A DNA stretch of 42,347 nucleotides from a virus: IMG/VR virus record IMGVR_UViG_3300012926_000001, positions 1 through 42,347 of that record; one strand, given 5' to 3'. The stretch's first letter is position 1; each line of letters starts with the position of its first letter. Under the pieces are notes generated by a model, which had not been told where the DNA came from, ran no database searches, and saw nothing but the letters and a program-made list of their open reading frames with translations. This document shows positions 29,246 to 37,120 of the stretch, piece by piece. Made by a program: the position numbers and the translations under genes.

Positions 29246-31096
29246 TTAGGAATAAAATCCAATCGCCGAGAAGTAGGTGACATTGGGCGTATTGACGCTC
29301 GTCTCCTTGATCGATACGCCACCGATGTTGGCGGGCAACGAGCCAAACAGGCTCAAGGGCATGTTGTGCACCGTGAACTGCGAATTGCTCAAACCGAAAT
29401 CGTGCTGCGTGGTCGACGATGAGGTCGCAACCGCATTGCCCGTCGCCACTCCTGCGGTATCGTAGAACTGCACCTGGAAGCCGTAGCCGAGCTTGGTGGG
29501 CATCACGCCGAAAGTGAGGGTGGTGTAGGGGGTTAAGGTGAAACTCGGCGTGGTGAGCTTCAGCGTGCCATTAACGACGGTTGCCGAGAGCTTGCAGCCT
29601 GTCATGGTCTTTTGCGCAGGCGCCGAGGCCCAGGGCTGACTGCCGACCGTCTGCGAGCTCGAGAGCGTAAAGGTCGGGAACGTGCCGCTGACGATCGTCG
29701 GTGCCGCACTGCCGCCAAGATTCGATTGCCAGCAGGCGGTATCGCCGATGTTGATCGAGCCAGAGATCAGGGCGCTCACGCTCATCGTCGTGCCAGAACA
29801 ACTCGCGGTGAAGCGCGATGCAGCATTGGCTGGGTTGTTGAGCGAATACAGACCCGCGTTGATCGACCCGGGGAGCCAAGTATAATCCGCGGTGGCATTG
29901 ACGGAGGCATCCGTCCAGCCGGCCGCTGGCGCCCCTGTTCCCTGAAAGGCCCAGGCGAGATTGCCGCCAATCAGCGTTACATTGTCAACGGCGTAGGTGA
30001 TGTTATTGCCGTTCGAGCCGACCGCGAACTTGTAGAAGTTCTTCGCCCCCAGCATCGCCAAACTCGAAAGCGGCGCCGTCACCGTGGTCCAGGTGTTGGC
30101 CGGGATCGCCAGGGCGGCCGAGCCCTGGGTGACGCTGGTCGACCCGCCGATGTCATTACCCGTCGCGCGGCTGTAGTGCGAACTCACATACATCGAGCTT
30201 GGGGTCGGTGTATAGAGCGAGAAGCTCAGCTTGGTGTACGGGCTGTCATCAAAGCCATTCGGCGGAATGGTGTTCCACATGGAACCTGGCTGCCAGCCGC
30301 CGCCGAAGGCGCTATTGGTGGCCACCTGCAGGCTTACCGTCGAGCCGGGGCATACCTGGACGGTCGAATTGCGCGTGATGGTCGCGCTGAAGGATAGATC
30401 CGTGCTCACCGGGAACTGCGGCGCCAAGGTACCATTGGCGTAGAGCACGAAATTGCCGCTCGCCGCGGGAATCACCGAATTCGACGCGCCCGAGGGCAAG
30501 CTCGGCCCAATCGCGTTGTTGGCCACCGCTTTGAAGCTGTAGGACGTGCCATTGACCAGGCCATTGACTGCGACCGGGCTCGAAGCGCCGGTGCCGCTGA
30601 TATTGCCCGGCGTCGAGGTGATGGTATAGCTCGTAATTGGGCTACCACCGGTCCCATTCGGCGTGAAGGTGACGCTCGCGCTCGCGTTGCCCGCGGTTGC
30701 GGTGCCGATGGTGGGAGCGACCGGTACATCGGCCGGGGTCACGCTGTTCGAGACGCCCGACTCCAAGCTGTTGCCGACCGCATTGGTCGCATGCACCGTG
30801 AAGCTGTAGGCCACCCCATTGGTGAGGCCGGAAACCGGGACCGGACTTGCCGCAGCCGTGCCGGTGAGGCCCCCAGGGCTTGCGGTTGCGGTAAAGCCCA
30901 TGATCGGCGAGCCGCCCGTCGCATTTGGGGTAAAACTCACCGAGGCGCTCGCATTGCCAGCGGTTGCGGTCCCAATCGTCGGAGCGACCGGCCTGGTCGG
31001 CACCGCGGCCGCTCCCTCGAGCACCATGAGCGTGACTCCATCCTCCTTGACGATGGAGCCAGAGCTGCCCTCGAGCTTCATCCGCGTGAGGGTCAT
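29246..31096 (-). CDS. Virion appendage protein with two fibronectin type III domains
   Basis: A 616-residue protein starting at ATG 31096, which overlaps the previous stop (ATGA). Residues 30-125 and 126-210 are two near-identical Fn3 modules (each with G-T-A-T-A-G-N-A-S-A-S-V and Y-S-F-T-V or Y-S-F-K-A). The remaining 400 residues are beta-rich with carbohydrate-binding-like stretches (W-T-T-V-T-A-P-L, Y-K-F-A-V-G). It is probably exposed on the virion and binds cell-surface sugars. No catalytic motif seen. Confidence 0.75.
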   Translation of the reverse strand: MTLTRMKLEGSSGSIVKEDGVTLMVLEGAAAVPTRPVAPTIGTATAGNASASVSFTPNATGGSPIMGFTATASPGGLTGTAAASPVPVSGLTNGVAYSFTVHATNAVGNSLESGVSNSVTPADVPVAPTIGTATAGNASASVTFTPNGTGGSPITSYTITSTPGNISGTGASSPVAVNGLVNGTSYSFKAVANNAIGPSLPSGASNSVIPAASGNFVLYANGTLAPQFPVSTDLSFSATITRNSTVQVCPGSTVSLQVATNSAFGGGWQPGSMWNTIPPNGFDDSPYTKLSFSLYTPTPSSMYVSSHYSRATGNDIGGSTSVTQGSAALAIPANTWTTVTAPLSSLAMLGAKNFYKFAVGSNGNNITYAVDNVTLIGGNLAWAFQGTGAPAAGWTDASVNATADYTWLPGSINAGLYSLNNPANAASRFTASCSGTTMSVSALISGSINIGDTACWQSNLGGSAAPTIVSGTFPTFTLSSSQTVGSQPWASAPAQKTMTGCKLSATVVNGTLKLTTPSFTLTPYTTLTFGVMPTKLGYGFQVQFYDTAGVATGNAVATSSSTTQHDFGLSNSQFTVHNMPLSLFGSLPANIGGVSIKETSVNTPNVTYFSAIGFYS

Positions 31097-33702
31097 CCGG
31101 CGCCTTGCGAACTTGAGCAACGCACCGAGACAATCACCAACCCAGTGCCATCAAAGCCGGTGCCCCCCGTCGCCGTCATGCGAATGGTGCGGATCGTCCC
31201 GGCATTGGTCGTGACCGGGCCCGCATTGGCAATCGTGGTACTGACCGAAGGACTGATGGTATTGGCAAGCGCGGCTGGGGTGGCTGACCAGCCTAATGCC
31301 CAACTGGTCAAGCCTCCGGAAGTTCCCAAAGCGGTGGCGATGGTGGCGGTGAAAAGATCGGGATTGTGGGTCGCCGGAACCGCAATCGGCAGATCAAAGG
31401 TCAAGCCCGCCGGCGGCGTTCCACTCCACACTTGCGACCATTTCTCTTCCACCGCACCATTCTGGCAAATGGACTCAAGGCCATTGCTCAAGTCCATGAT
31501 CCGGATGCGATTACCAATCGCCTTGCCGCCCTGCATGCTCAACATGCGCTGCTTGTAGCCGGAATAATTGGCCCCGAGGCCGTTCTGTGCGGTCGCGTTC
31601 ACGAAGTTGGCGATCGTCCCGGCGACGGTCTGCGCGCCGGTGGTTGCGTTCGCGTAGGAAACCGAGCCAGGAGCCGAGGCGGTCACCGTGAAGGTACCGT
31701 TGTAGCCCGCGGGGGTTACGCCTGCGATCGTGACCTGCGTACCGACGGTGGCGATACCGGAAGTCGTCGCGAAAGTAATCGTCGCGGTCGAGCCCGTTCC
31801 GGAAGCTCCCATGGTCGCGGTTGCTGCCAGAGCACCTGCGCCCGTAGCAGCCCAAGTGCAAGTCGTTGCTCCATTGGTCAAGGTCGCATAGCGCACCTGA
31901 TTGTCGTTGAATTGCAAGAGGTACAGGCCGGTCGAATGCGTCCAGTTCGAAGCGAGCGCCGTGCTCGTGCCCGTGGGTGGGGTTGCGAACACGACTGGAT
32001 AAACCCTAAAGCCATGCACCCGGACATTCACATCGGAGTTGGTCATCACCGCGCTGCCCTGCAAGGAGGCGGAGCCGCGGAAGGTCTGATCACTCGAATA
32101 CGTATTGAAGTAATAATCCGCATCGATCGTCATGAAATTGCCGGCGATGCTAAAGCCGGGTGAACCGGTGCTTGGCCAATCGGGCAGATATACCTTCACG
32201 CCCTTAAAATCACAGTTCTGATTGTTGTTGTTGCCCATGTCGGCAATCGGGAACACGGTGGGCGCCGGATTCAAATCGCGCGCCACCAAGTTCTCGATGG
32301 TCAGATAGTTGTACGGCGCCCCTGAGGGGAAGCGCAGGCCCCAAATCGGCAGACCGTTCGAGGTGACGACCGATGAGTCGTACACGAATGACAGATTTTT
32401 CATGGTGCCATACCCGTTCGGGTAATTGTTCGTCAGGCAGTCCATGAAGCCATCGGGCCGCAGGCTCGTATAACCATCGATCACGGTGTTCAAACACGGC
32501 GCCATTTTCAAAGACACCATGCTGCCGCTCGTAGTGGAGCGGCGGGTCGCGCCGCCCACGTAAATGCCATAGTCAAAGCAGTTCACCACCTCGCGCGTCC
32601 AGCCGGTGAAGGAGGGGTCAGGGTCTGAGATGTAGAGCAAGTGCGGCGGGGGAAACCAGCTCAAACTGCCACCCGCTCCCGTTCCATCCGAGTGCTGCAG
32701 ATCCGAATACCGATAACCCTTCAATCCGTGAATGCGCACCCCACCGCGGCAGAAGATGCCCATATAGCAGCCGTCCAGGCGCAAATTGATGATGTCGACG
32801 TCAGTGGGCAGCACCGCAGTCGAGGCGTTAATTGCTTGGTTATTATTAGTGACCAAGGTGTTGGGCGCCCACTGCTCATCGAAGGACATGCCGAACGGAA
32901 TGAAATTGGCAGCATTCGCGCCTTGCGGCACATAGATGCTCACGTTCTCGAAGCGCCCGCGCGCCAAGGCCCCTTGACAGCGGAAGATCGCCGAAGGATT
33001 CCCATGCCCCGTGTAGAGGCAACTGCCGCTCCCGGTGAACGTATTGCCGAAGTTGGCAATCATGTCGTTCTTCATGATGACATCGTTGAAATGCGCGGTC
33101 AGTGCTGGATACGGCGCTGCTAGATCATCATACGGCGCAGCGCCCACGTATTTGACGTTCAGATTGCGAATGACAAAATCGGTGGTGTGCAGGAGGATGA
33201 AGGCAGGGATGTAGGAATTATCGACGATCAGTTCGCCCGAAGGGGTGCCGACGATGTTCGTTCCAGTGCGCAGGAAGATGCACTTCGAGTCATCGATGCC
33301 GATGGTGAGCTTGCATTTGCAGTCGACGATGAGCGGCTTGCCGGTCGAGAGCGAGAGCGCGTAGGCTGCGGTAAAGCCGGCCCAGCTATCGGTGACTCCC
33401 GTGGTATCGATATTCGGCTGCGTCGACAAGGTGATTTGAGAAATGAAGCCAAAGCGCCGGCCTAAGAACGTGACGGGCGCAATGACGTTCCCAGCGCTCT
33501 GCACCAAAGGGAAGGTTTCGGTGGCATCCAAGGGCACCGCGGGGGTGAACTGACTGAAAGCGCTGCTGAGCAGCGGCGCCCCAAGACCCGCAATGGAGGC
33601 ATCGAGCGCGGCAAACTTCGAATTGATGGCCGTGCCACCAACGCGCGCCTTATCACCATCTTTGGTGCCGACACCAGTACCTACATTGACGACATCGCTC
33701 AT
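31093..33702 (-). CDS. Large tailspike-like beta-helix protein
   Basis: An 869-residue protein. The first 60 residues (M-S-D-V-V-N-V-G-T-G-V-G-T-K-D-G-D) are a virion-attachment type sequence. The body (100-560) has Asn/Asp/Gly-rich coils typical of parallel beta-helix spikes. Around 640-710 lies a short Ig-like module (G-T-Q-V-T-I-A-G-V-T-P-A-G-Y-N-G-T-F), and the C-terminus is beta-rich and probably trimerises. It is a second receptor-binding protein in addition to 5337-7439. Confidence 0.78.
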   Translation of the reverse strand: MSDVVNVGTGVGTKDGDKARVGGTAINSKFAALDASIAGLGAPLLSSAFSQFTPAVPLDATETFPLVQSAGNVIAPVTFLGRRFGFISQITLSTQPNIDTTGVTDSWAGFTAAYALSLSTGKPLIVDCKCKLTIGIDDSKCIFLRTGTNIVGTPSGELIVDNSYIPAFILLHTTDFVIRNLNVKYVGAAPYDDLAAPYPALTAHFNDVIMKNDMIANFGNTFTGSGSCLYTGHGNPSAIFRCQGALARGRFENVSIYVPQGANAANFIPFGMSFDEQWAPNTLVTNNNQAINASTAVLPTDVDIINLRLDGCYMGIFCRGGVRIHGLKGYRYSDLQHSDGTGAGGSLSWFPPPHLLYISDPDPSFTGWTREVVNCFDYGIYVGGATRRSTTSGSMVSLKMAPCLNTVIDGYTSLRPDGFMDCLTNNYPNGYGTMKNLSFVYDSSVVTSNGLPIWGLRFPSGAPYNYLTIENLVARDLNPAPTVFPIADMGNNNNQNCDFKGVKVYLPDWPSTGSPGFSIAGNFMTIDADYYFNTYSSDQTFRGSASLQGSAVMTNSDVNVRVHGFRVYPVVFATPPTGTSTALASNWTHSTGLYLLQFNDNQVRYATLTNGATTCTWAATGAGALAATATMGASGTGSTATITFATTSGIATVGTQVTIAGVTPAGYNGTFTVTASAPGSVSYANATTGAQTVAGTIANFVNATAQNGLGANYSGYKQRMLSMQGGKAIGNRIRIMDLSNGLESICQNGAVEEKWSQVWSGTPPAGLTFDLPIAVPATHNPDLFTATIATALGTSGGLTSWALGWSATPAALANTISPSVSTTIANAGPVTTNAGTIRTIRMTATGGTGFDGTGLVIVSVRCSSSQGAG

Positions 33703-33720
33703 TCGAGGGCCTTAAGAAAC

Positions 33721-33744
33721 GACAAAACCGGCACGAAGCCGGTT
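33721..33744 (-). terminator. Rho-independent terminator
   Basis: On the minus strand AACCGGC-TTCGT-GCCGGTT is followed by TTGTCGTTTC. A 7-bp GC-rich stem with a T-rich tail lies between the GIY-YIG gene and the large spike gene. It may need antitermination by the Q-like protein encoded just upstream for late expression. Confidence 0.65.
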
Positions 33745-33773
33745 GGATGGGGAAAAATGGATATGTATCGGTT

Positions 33774-34259
33774 TTACGCTTTCCCGACTGCGGCTAGAAA
33801 GTCGGCATAGGCCGGCCCTTTCTGCTTGAACATTCGATAAAATTTGGCCTTGCGCTGCTGACCATCCAAAATCAATGATTTGGCGTCGACATGTGTCCAT
33901 GTCAATTTGGGTCTGCCAGGGTGTCCGTTACGGATCAGCACGTCCTTGCAGACCGCCTTGAAGTCATCGAAGTCATCAGCGTCGACCTTGAACCATTCGA
34001 GCGTGTGATGCCACGCGGTGGCCGCGATCTGCATCTGCGACTCGACGCTTGAGGCTTTGTCCTTGGAACACAAATCAACCCACGCGAGCGTGAGTGGTGT
34101 CACCGGATTGCCGTTGCGGATCTCCCCGAAGCGCTTCACCGGATTCTGCGACATTCCGATCTTGACGTAGAGCGGTCCGTCTCCATCTCGACAAATCAGG
34201 GTGTAAACGAAGTAACCGCCTAACACACCACTGGAATTGTAGAGCCGCAAGTTTGGCAT
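33774..34259 (-). CDS. GIY-YIG family nuclease
   Basis: A 161-residue protein. The G-Y-F-V-Y-T-L ... Y-V-K-I-G pair (residues 15-36) is the GIY-YIG signature, followed by R-F-G-E-I-R-N-G-N-P with the catalytic-type Arg. The C-terminal half is a basic DNA-binding type region. Such free-standing nucleases are common selfish genes in phages. It sits between the Q-like regulator and the terminator before the late genes. Confidence 0.85.
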   Translation of the reverse strand: MPNLRLYNSSGVLGGYFVYTLICRDGDGPLYVKIGMSQNPVKRFGEIRNGNPVTPLTLAWVDLCSKDKASSVESQMQIAATAWHHTLEWFKVDADDFDDFKAVCKDVLIRNGHPGRPKLTWTHVDAKSLILDGQQRKAKFYRMFKQKGPAYADFLAAVGKA

Positions 34260-34268
34260 CGTTGGATA

Positions 34269-34682
34269 TTACGCTGTGGCGAAGGTCGAACTCGACATAC
34301 TGTTTTCGCTATTCCGTATGCTAATCGTATATAAAGCGCGCGCTAGTTCACCTTGTGAGGAATCAAGGCGGTCGTAGTAGGTCTGAATGTGAATTCCGAT
34401 GGTGCGCGCTTTGGTCTTTCCCTGCCCCACCACGACGTAGTGCACGAAGAGGATTTCGCGGTGCGGCTCCTTCAAGGTTTTGACCGCGTTGTTGATCTCG
34501 AGCGCATCGGGGGCGAGGACTTCCGGGAAGTGCTGCACGAAACGCCCCGCAGAAGCTCCCAGGGAGCCCTCAGCGATCATCTTGCCGAGCATGGTGCGTG
34601 AGGGCCATCCGTCTTGCCCGCACATCACCCAGCGCAGCTGCGCGCCCCAGGAGCGGCAGCGTTCGTGAATATAATCTATCAC
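34269..34682 (-). CDS. Q-like late regulator / HTH protein
   Basis: A 137-residue protein starting with GTG at 34682. The C-terminal half (P-H-R-E-I-L-F-V-H-Y-V, T-K-A-R-T-I-G-I-H-I-Q-T-Y-Y-D-R-L) resembles the sigma-region-4-like helix-turn-helix of Q-type antiterminators and related phage regulators. The position at the head of the late region, upstream of a terminator, fits late-gene activation. Function inferred, not shown. Confidence 0.65.
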   Translation of the reverse strand: MIDYIHERCRSWGAQLRWVMCGQDGWPSRTMLGKMIAEGSLGASAGRFVQHFPEVLAPDALEINNAVKTLKEPHREILFVHYVVVGQGKTKARTIGIHIQTYYDRLDSSQGELARALYTISIRNSENSMSSSTFATA

Positions 34683-34729
34683 TGGAAGCTCCCGCCTCTG
34701 CGGTTGGGATGGTGATGTTCGAGCCTCAT
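34679..34729 (-). CDS. Possible 16-residue leader peptide
   Basis: ATG at 34729 with GGGAG eight bases upstream; the TGA overlaps the GTG start of the Q-like gene (GTGA). The product is basic and His-rich (M-R-L-E-H-H-H-P-N-R-R-G-G). It may serve translational coupling only. Confidence 0.35.
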   Translation of the reverse strand: MRLEHHHPNRRGGSFQ

Positions 34730-34753
34730 AGATTCATCTCCCTCACGTGAAAA

Positions 34754-34831
34754 CCAAACCACACCCAACCGAAGCGGACCTTACCAACGCCAGACCCCAC
34801 CCGACATCACCACAGCTCGCCAGACCGCGCC
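34754..34831 (-). repeat. Pentamer array B (GGYNN on minus strand, 16 units)
   Basis: On the plus strand the doublet CC (or rarely GC/CA) recurs every five bases from 34754 to 34831, with one six-base unit near 34790 shifting the phase by one. All 16 doublets are preceded by a purine. On the minus strand this reads GGY followed by two free bases. The array begins a few bases after the stop of the gene at 34836-35444. Confidence 0.9.
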
Positions 34832-34835
34832 CGAA

Positions 34836-35444
34836 TCAAAGCCTTTCGAAATTTGTCAAATCGAAGCGCCCATAGGTGGGGCGGAAATCACCCACACCGA
34901 CCAACTTTCCCGCCATTCCCAGTACTTCACGGAAGAACGCTGGATCGACGTATTCCGGCAGGTTGATCATGAAATCCATGTCAGCCGTCCAGCCGTGTCG
35001 CATTGCCGGCCGCACCCGAGTGATGCCATTGCGCTGGACCGTGACGCGGCGGCGATCCTCATAGTCCCACTGCTTAGTGCCCAAAGAAGCGAGCGGCGTC
35101 ATGCTGATAACCGCGGCCTTGAACAAATCCATAGCGCTTTTGCGCGGACTGCGCGGGTCCTGGCGGAACTTCGCGGCCACGATGATTGAGCCGCGAACGT
35201 ACTCGCCTGGCAGGCAGAGAAATTGATTCTCATTGCGCCAAACGTAACTTTCTATATTATCGGTCTTCTTCGCGGCGCTTCCTTTGCGGGCCGCGGACTT
35301 CTCTGCTACTGCTTCGTTGTTCCATCGATGAAAGAGCATATCGGACGTGCCGGTCAGCTGAACCCTGACCGTGTACGGTTCGCTCAACTCAATCTGTTCC
35401 TTTGCGCCATTCGACACTGGCGCCAATTTCACTACTGCATTCAT
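34836..35444 (-). CDS. RAMP/Cas7-like protein of unknown function
   Basis: A 202-residue protein. The first predicted strand (Y-T-V-R-V-Q-L-T-G-T-S-D-M-L-F-H-R-W, residues 24-41) and the late motif G-V-G-D-F-R-P-T-Y-G-R-F (183-194) resemble the beta-strand and glycine-rich loop of RAMP-superfamily (Cas7-type) RNA-binding proteins. Related phage proteins share the G-x-G-D-x-R-P-x-x-G-x-F end. GAGGG precedes the ATG. Two pentamer arrays with the same GGYNN rule lie directly upstream and downstream. RNA or ssDNA binding is an inference from motif and context. Confidence 0.6.
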   Translation of the reverse strand: MNAVVKLAPVSNGAKEQIELSEPYTVRVQLTGTSDMLFHRWNNEAVAEKSAARKGSAAKKTDNIESYVWRNENQFLCLPGEYVRGSIIVAAKFRQDPRSPRKSAMDLFKAAVISMTPLASLGTKQWDYEDRRRVTVQRNGITRVRPAMRHGWTADMDFMINLPEYVDPAFFREVLGMAGKLVGVGDFRPTYGRFDLTNFERL

Positions 35445-35470
35445 AAAAATCCCTCGTTTGTTAGTAAAAA

Positions 35471-35592
35471 CCTTGCCCTACCACACCGGACCCTGCCTCG
35501 CCCGACCTCACCACGCCATGCCTAACCCGTCCCGACCATGCCCTGCTATGCCCCGGCAAACCGGGCCGCACCTAGCCCTACCGGGCCGGACC
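35471..35592 (-). repeat. Pentamer array A (GGYNN on minus strand, 25 units)
   Basis: On the plus strand a CC doublet falls at every fifth base from 35471 to 35591 without a single phase break: 25 doublets, 23 exact CC, one CT, one GC. Each is preceded by a purine except one. The other two bases of each unit vary freely. On the minus (transcribed) strand this is (GGYNN) x25, placed between the VRR-NUC gene, whose last codons it includes, and the start of the RAMP-like gene 26 bases beyond. Confidence 0.95.
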
Positions 35593-35997
35593 AAATAAAT
35601 AATTCTCAATTGCTACCTTCGATTCATCAAAACCCTTGCAAATTGCAGCGGCATAACCCACCGCAATCATCTTGGCCTGAAATTCTTTTTGCTCCTCGCT
35701 CGTCACCGACAGTTCAATCCTTTTCATTTCTAGCCAGAGGCCCGCATATCGAAATGTGGGCAATGCCAAAATATAATCGCTCGCACCGACTTTGAATCCG
35801 GCCCGCTTCCAAGAATTCATGGTGATCGCGCGCGCTCTAGCGTCACCGATCAACTTCACGCGGTTAGGGATCATCACCAAATAATCCGAGAGTCGAAGGC
35901 CCTTGTGCCGCACCAACGATGCCCATTGGATCAAATTTGCGCACTCGTCATCCTCGGTGGGCAGTGGGGCTTTGAGCTTGAAAACTGGATTTCTCAT
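35578..35997 (-). CDS. VRR-NUC domain nuclease
   Basis: A 139-residue protein starting at ATG 35997, overlapping the upstream stop (ATGA). Residues 75-139 show the PD-(D/E)xK-type VRR-NUC pattern: G-A-S-D-Y-I-L-A-L-P with the Asp, then L-W-L-E-M-K with the Glu and Lys, then S-E-E-Q-K-E-F and a final G-F-D-E-S. Such single-domain phage enzymes are thought to resolve branched DNA. The last four codons and stop are made of array A units. Confidence 0.85.
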   Translation of the reverse strand: MRNPVFKLKAPLPTEDDECANLIQWASLVRHKGLRLSDYLVMIPNRVKLIGDARARAITMNSWKRAGFKVGASDYILALPTFRYAGLWLEMKRIELSVTSEEQKEFQAKMIAVGYAAAICKGFDESKVAIENYLFGPAR

Positions 35998-36188
35998 GAT
36001 CCAGCACACAGCCAAAGGATCGCCCACAGCACGGCCAATGCGACCAAGGGACCGACGAACAGGAACACAACCGCCAGCGGTGATACGCTCCAGACGAACC
36101 AAGTCAAAGCGATCACCGCAGCGCCGATAATGGCCAATGCCAGCCAGGTGAGCGTGCGGTCATCGGCTTTGAGGTGGAAGGCTTTCAC
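35994..36188 (-). CDS. Small two-helix membrane protein
   Basis: A 64-residue protein starting with GTG at 36188 (GTGA overlap). After 13 polar residues come two hydrophobic helices (about 14-33 and 36-61). The longer frame to 36308 overlaps the HTH gene and is not needed. Possibly an exclusion or regulatory membrane peptide; no family recognised. Confidence 0.6.
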   Translation of the reverse strand: MKAFHLKADDRTLTWLALAIIGAAVIALTWFVWSVSPLAVVFLFVGPLVALAVLWAILWLCAGS

Positions 36189-36349
36189 GGTGTTTTCAGC
36201 CAGCCTGTTCCATTGGGCGGCAGCGGCAAGCGCACCCAATCCATGATGGTCGCTTGCGAGACACCCAGCCGCTCGCCGATTTGCACCTGCGTGAATCCCT
36301 GCTCCCACAAGCGGATTGCCCTGCGCACTCGATCAGGCCGTTTGCGCAT
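36185..36349 (-). CDS. Small helix-turn-helix protein
   Basis: A 54-residue protein. R-A-I-R-L-W-E-Q-G-F-T-Q-V-Q-I-G-E-R-L-G and V-S-Q-A-T-I-M-D-W-V form a clear homeodomain-like HTH. ATG at 36349; a GTG at 36361 in frame is also possible. A promoter-like sequence lies 60 bp upstream. It could regulate the middle or late genes or act in DNA packaging or replication. Confidence 0.7.
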   Translation of the reverse strand: MRKRPDRVRRAIRLWEQGFTQVQIGERLGVSQATIMDWVRLPLPPNGTGWLKTP

Positions 36350-36407
36350 GCCACGATTCACGCCGCCGCCCGATACACAGGCGCAACCCTGTCCGTAAGC
36401 GCAGACT

Positions 36408-36436
36408 TACATACAAAGTGGTTAATTTTTGTACAA
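36408..36436 (-). promoter_or_regulatory. Putative sigma-70 promoter
   Basis: On the minus strand TTGTAC (36431-36436), 17 bases, then TATGTA (36408-36413). It lies upstream of the HTH gene at 36349 and would start a transcript through the nuclease, RAMP-like and Q-like genes. Confidence 0.5.
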
Positions 36437-36481
36437 TGCGTGTCTGGAGGGCTGGTACACCGCTTATCGTCACTGCCGCCC

Positions 36482-36527
36482 AAGACTCCGGGGAGCAGGT
36501 TCGGCCCCCTAGCCTCCCCGGAGTCTT
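36482..36527. other. 13-bp perfect inverted repeat
   Basis: AAGACTCCGGGGA (36482-36494) pairs perfectly with TCCCCGGAGTCTT (36515-36527) around a 20-base loop. It follows the stop of the gene at 36537-37061 and precedes the promoter at 36408-36436. No strong T run follows in either direction, so it may be a weak terminator, a processing site or a protein-binding site. Confidence 0.6.
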
Positions 36528-36536
36528 TCATCCGAA

Positions 36537-37061
36537 TCATTTGGCAATTCTCATGCGGTTGGCGAGGTCGCTGATTCGAGCATCCACCCTTGGCCGTTCC
36601 ACTTGTGGATAGTCTGGTGAATGTCGCCGACCTTCGGCCGATATGCCTTGTCGGGCGAGTTCGACGCGGGTTTCGAAGCTTCCAACTGGCTCACCCGGTG
36701 ACGGAGTGAGTCCATATCTTTTTGCAGCTTCCTTCGCCACCACGTAACGTCGCTCATCTGCCGCTCGAATGCGGCCACGCTCGATTTCCTCTTTGGTTTG
36801 CGGTGGCTCGAACTTGAGGTCTTCGAGATAGATTTCATCCTCGAAGAAACGGGCGGGCGTGACGACGAAAGAGGAGCCTTCCGTGCCCGCTTCTTGGCAG
36901 TATTTCGCATAGCGTCTGACCCCTTCCATGATCTGCTCCCAATTCGTTTCAAAAAGCGCGCGTCGTAATTTTAAGAACACCCTTGGCCAGCTCATCGGCC
37001 CTGACCGTCTCGGATACTCACGCTTCAACTGCTCCAACCAATCGACTGGCATTTCGTTCAT
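36537..37061 (-). CDS. Possible replication-linked protein
   Basis: A 174-residue protein. The N-terminus (D-W-L-E-Q-L-K-R-E-Y-P-R-R-S-G, W-E-Q-I-M-E-G-V-R-R-Y, V-V-T-P-A-R-F-F) resembles the C-terminal region of phage replication initiators and DnaT-like proteins. The remainder is charged. No helicase or primase motif is present. It is the best candidate in the window for a replication role, which is weak evidence. Confidence 0.55.
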   Translation of the reverse strand: MNEMPVDWLEQLKREYPRRSGPMSWPRVFLKLRRALFETNWEQIMEGVRRYAKYCQEAGTEGSSFVVTPARFFEDEIYLEDLKFEPPQTKEEIERGRIRAADERRYVVAKEAAKRYGLTPSPGEPVGSFETRVELARQGISAEGRRHSPDYPQVERPRVDARISDLANRMRIAK

Positions 37062-37120
37062 GGCGCACGACCTTTGCCAAATTCGACCGCGCGCACTGAC
37101 TTGATTAAATCCTTAAGCAT
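37058..37120 (-). CDS. Possible 20-residue upstream ORF
   Basis: ATG at 37120 with AGGAG seven bases upstream (37128-37132). It ends in TGA overlapping the ATG of the next gene (ATGA). The product is basic (M-L-K-D-L-I-K-S-V-R). The perfect ribosome-binding site belongs to this short frame rather than to the downstream gene, which suggests coupled translation. Confidence 0.5.
   Translation of the reverse strand: MLKDLIKSVRAVEFGKGRAP

Noticed and set aside
34754-35592. CRISPR array or ordinary microsatellite
   Set aside because: There are no repeated direct repeats with spacers of CRISPR size, and units are not identical as in a microsatellite; only spacing and three of five positions are fixed.
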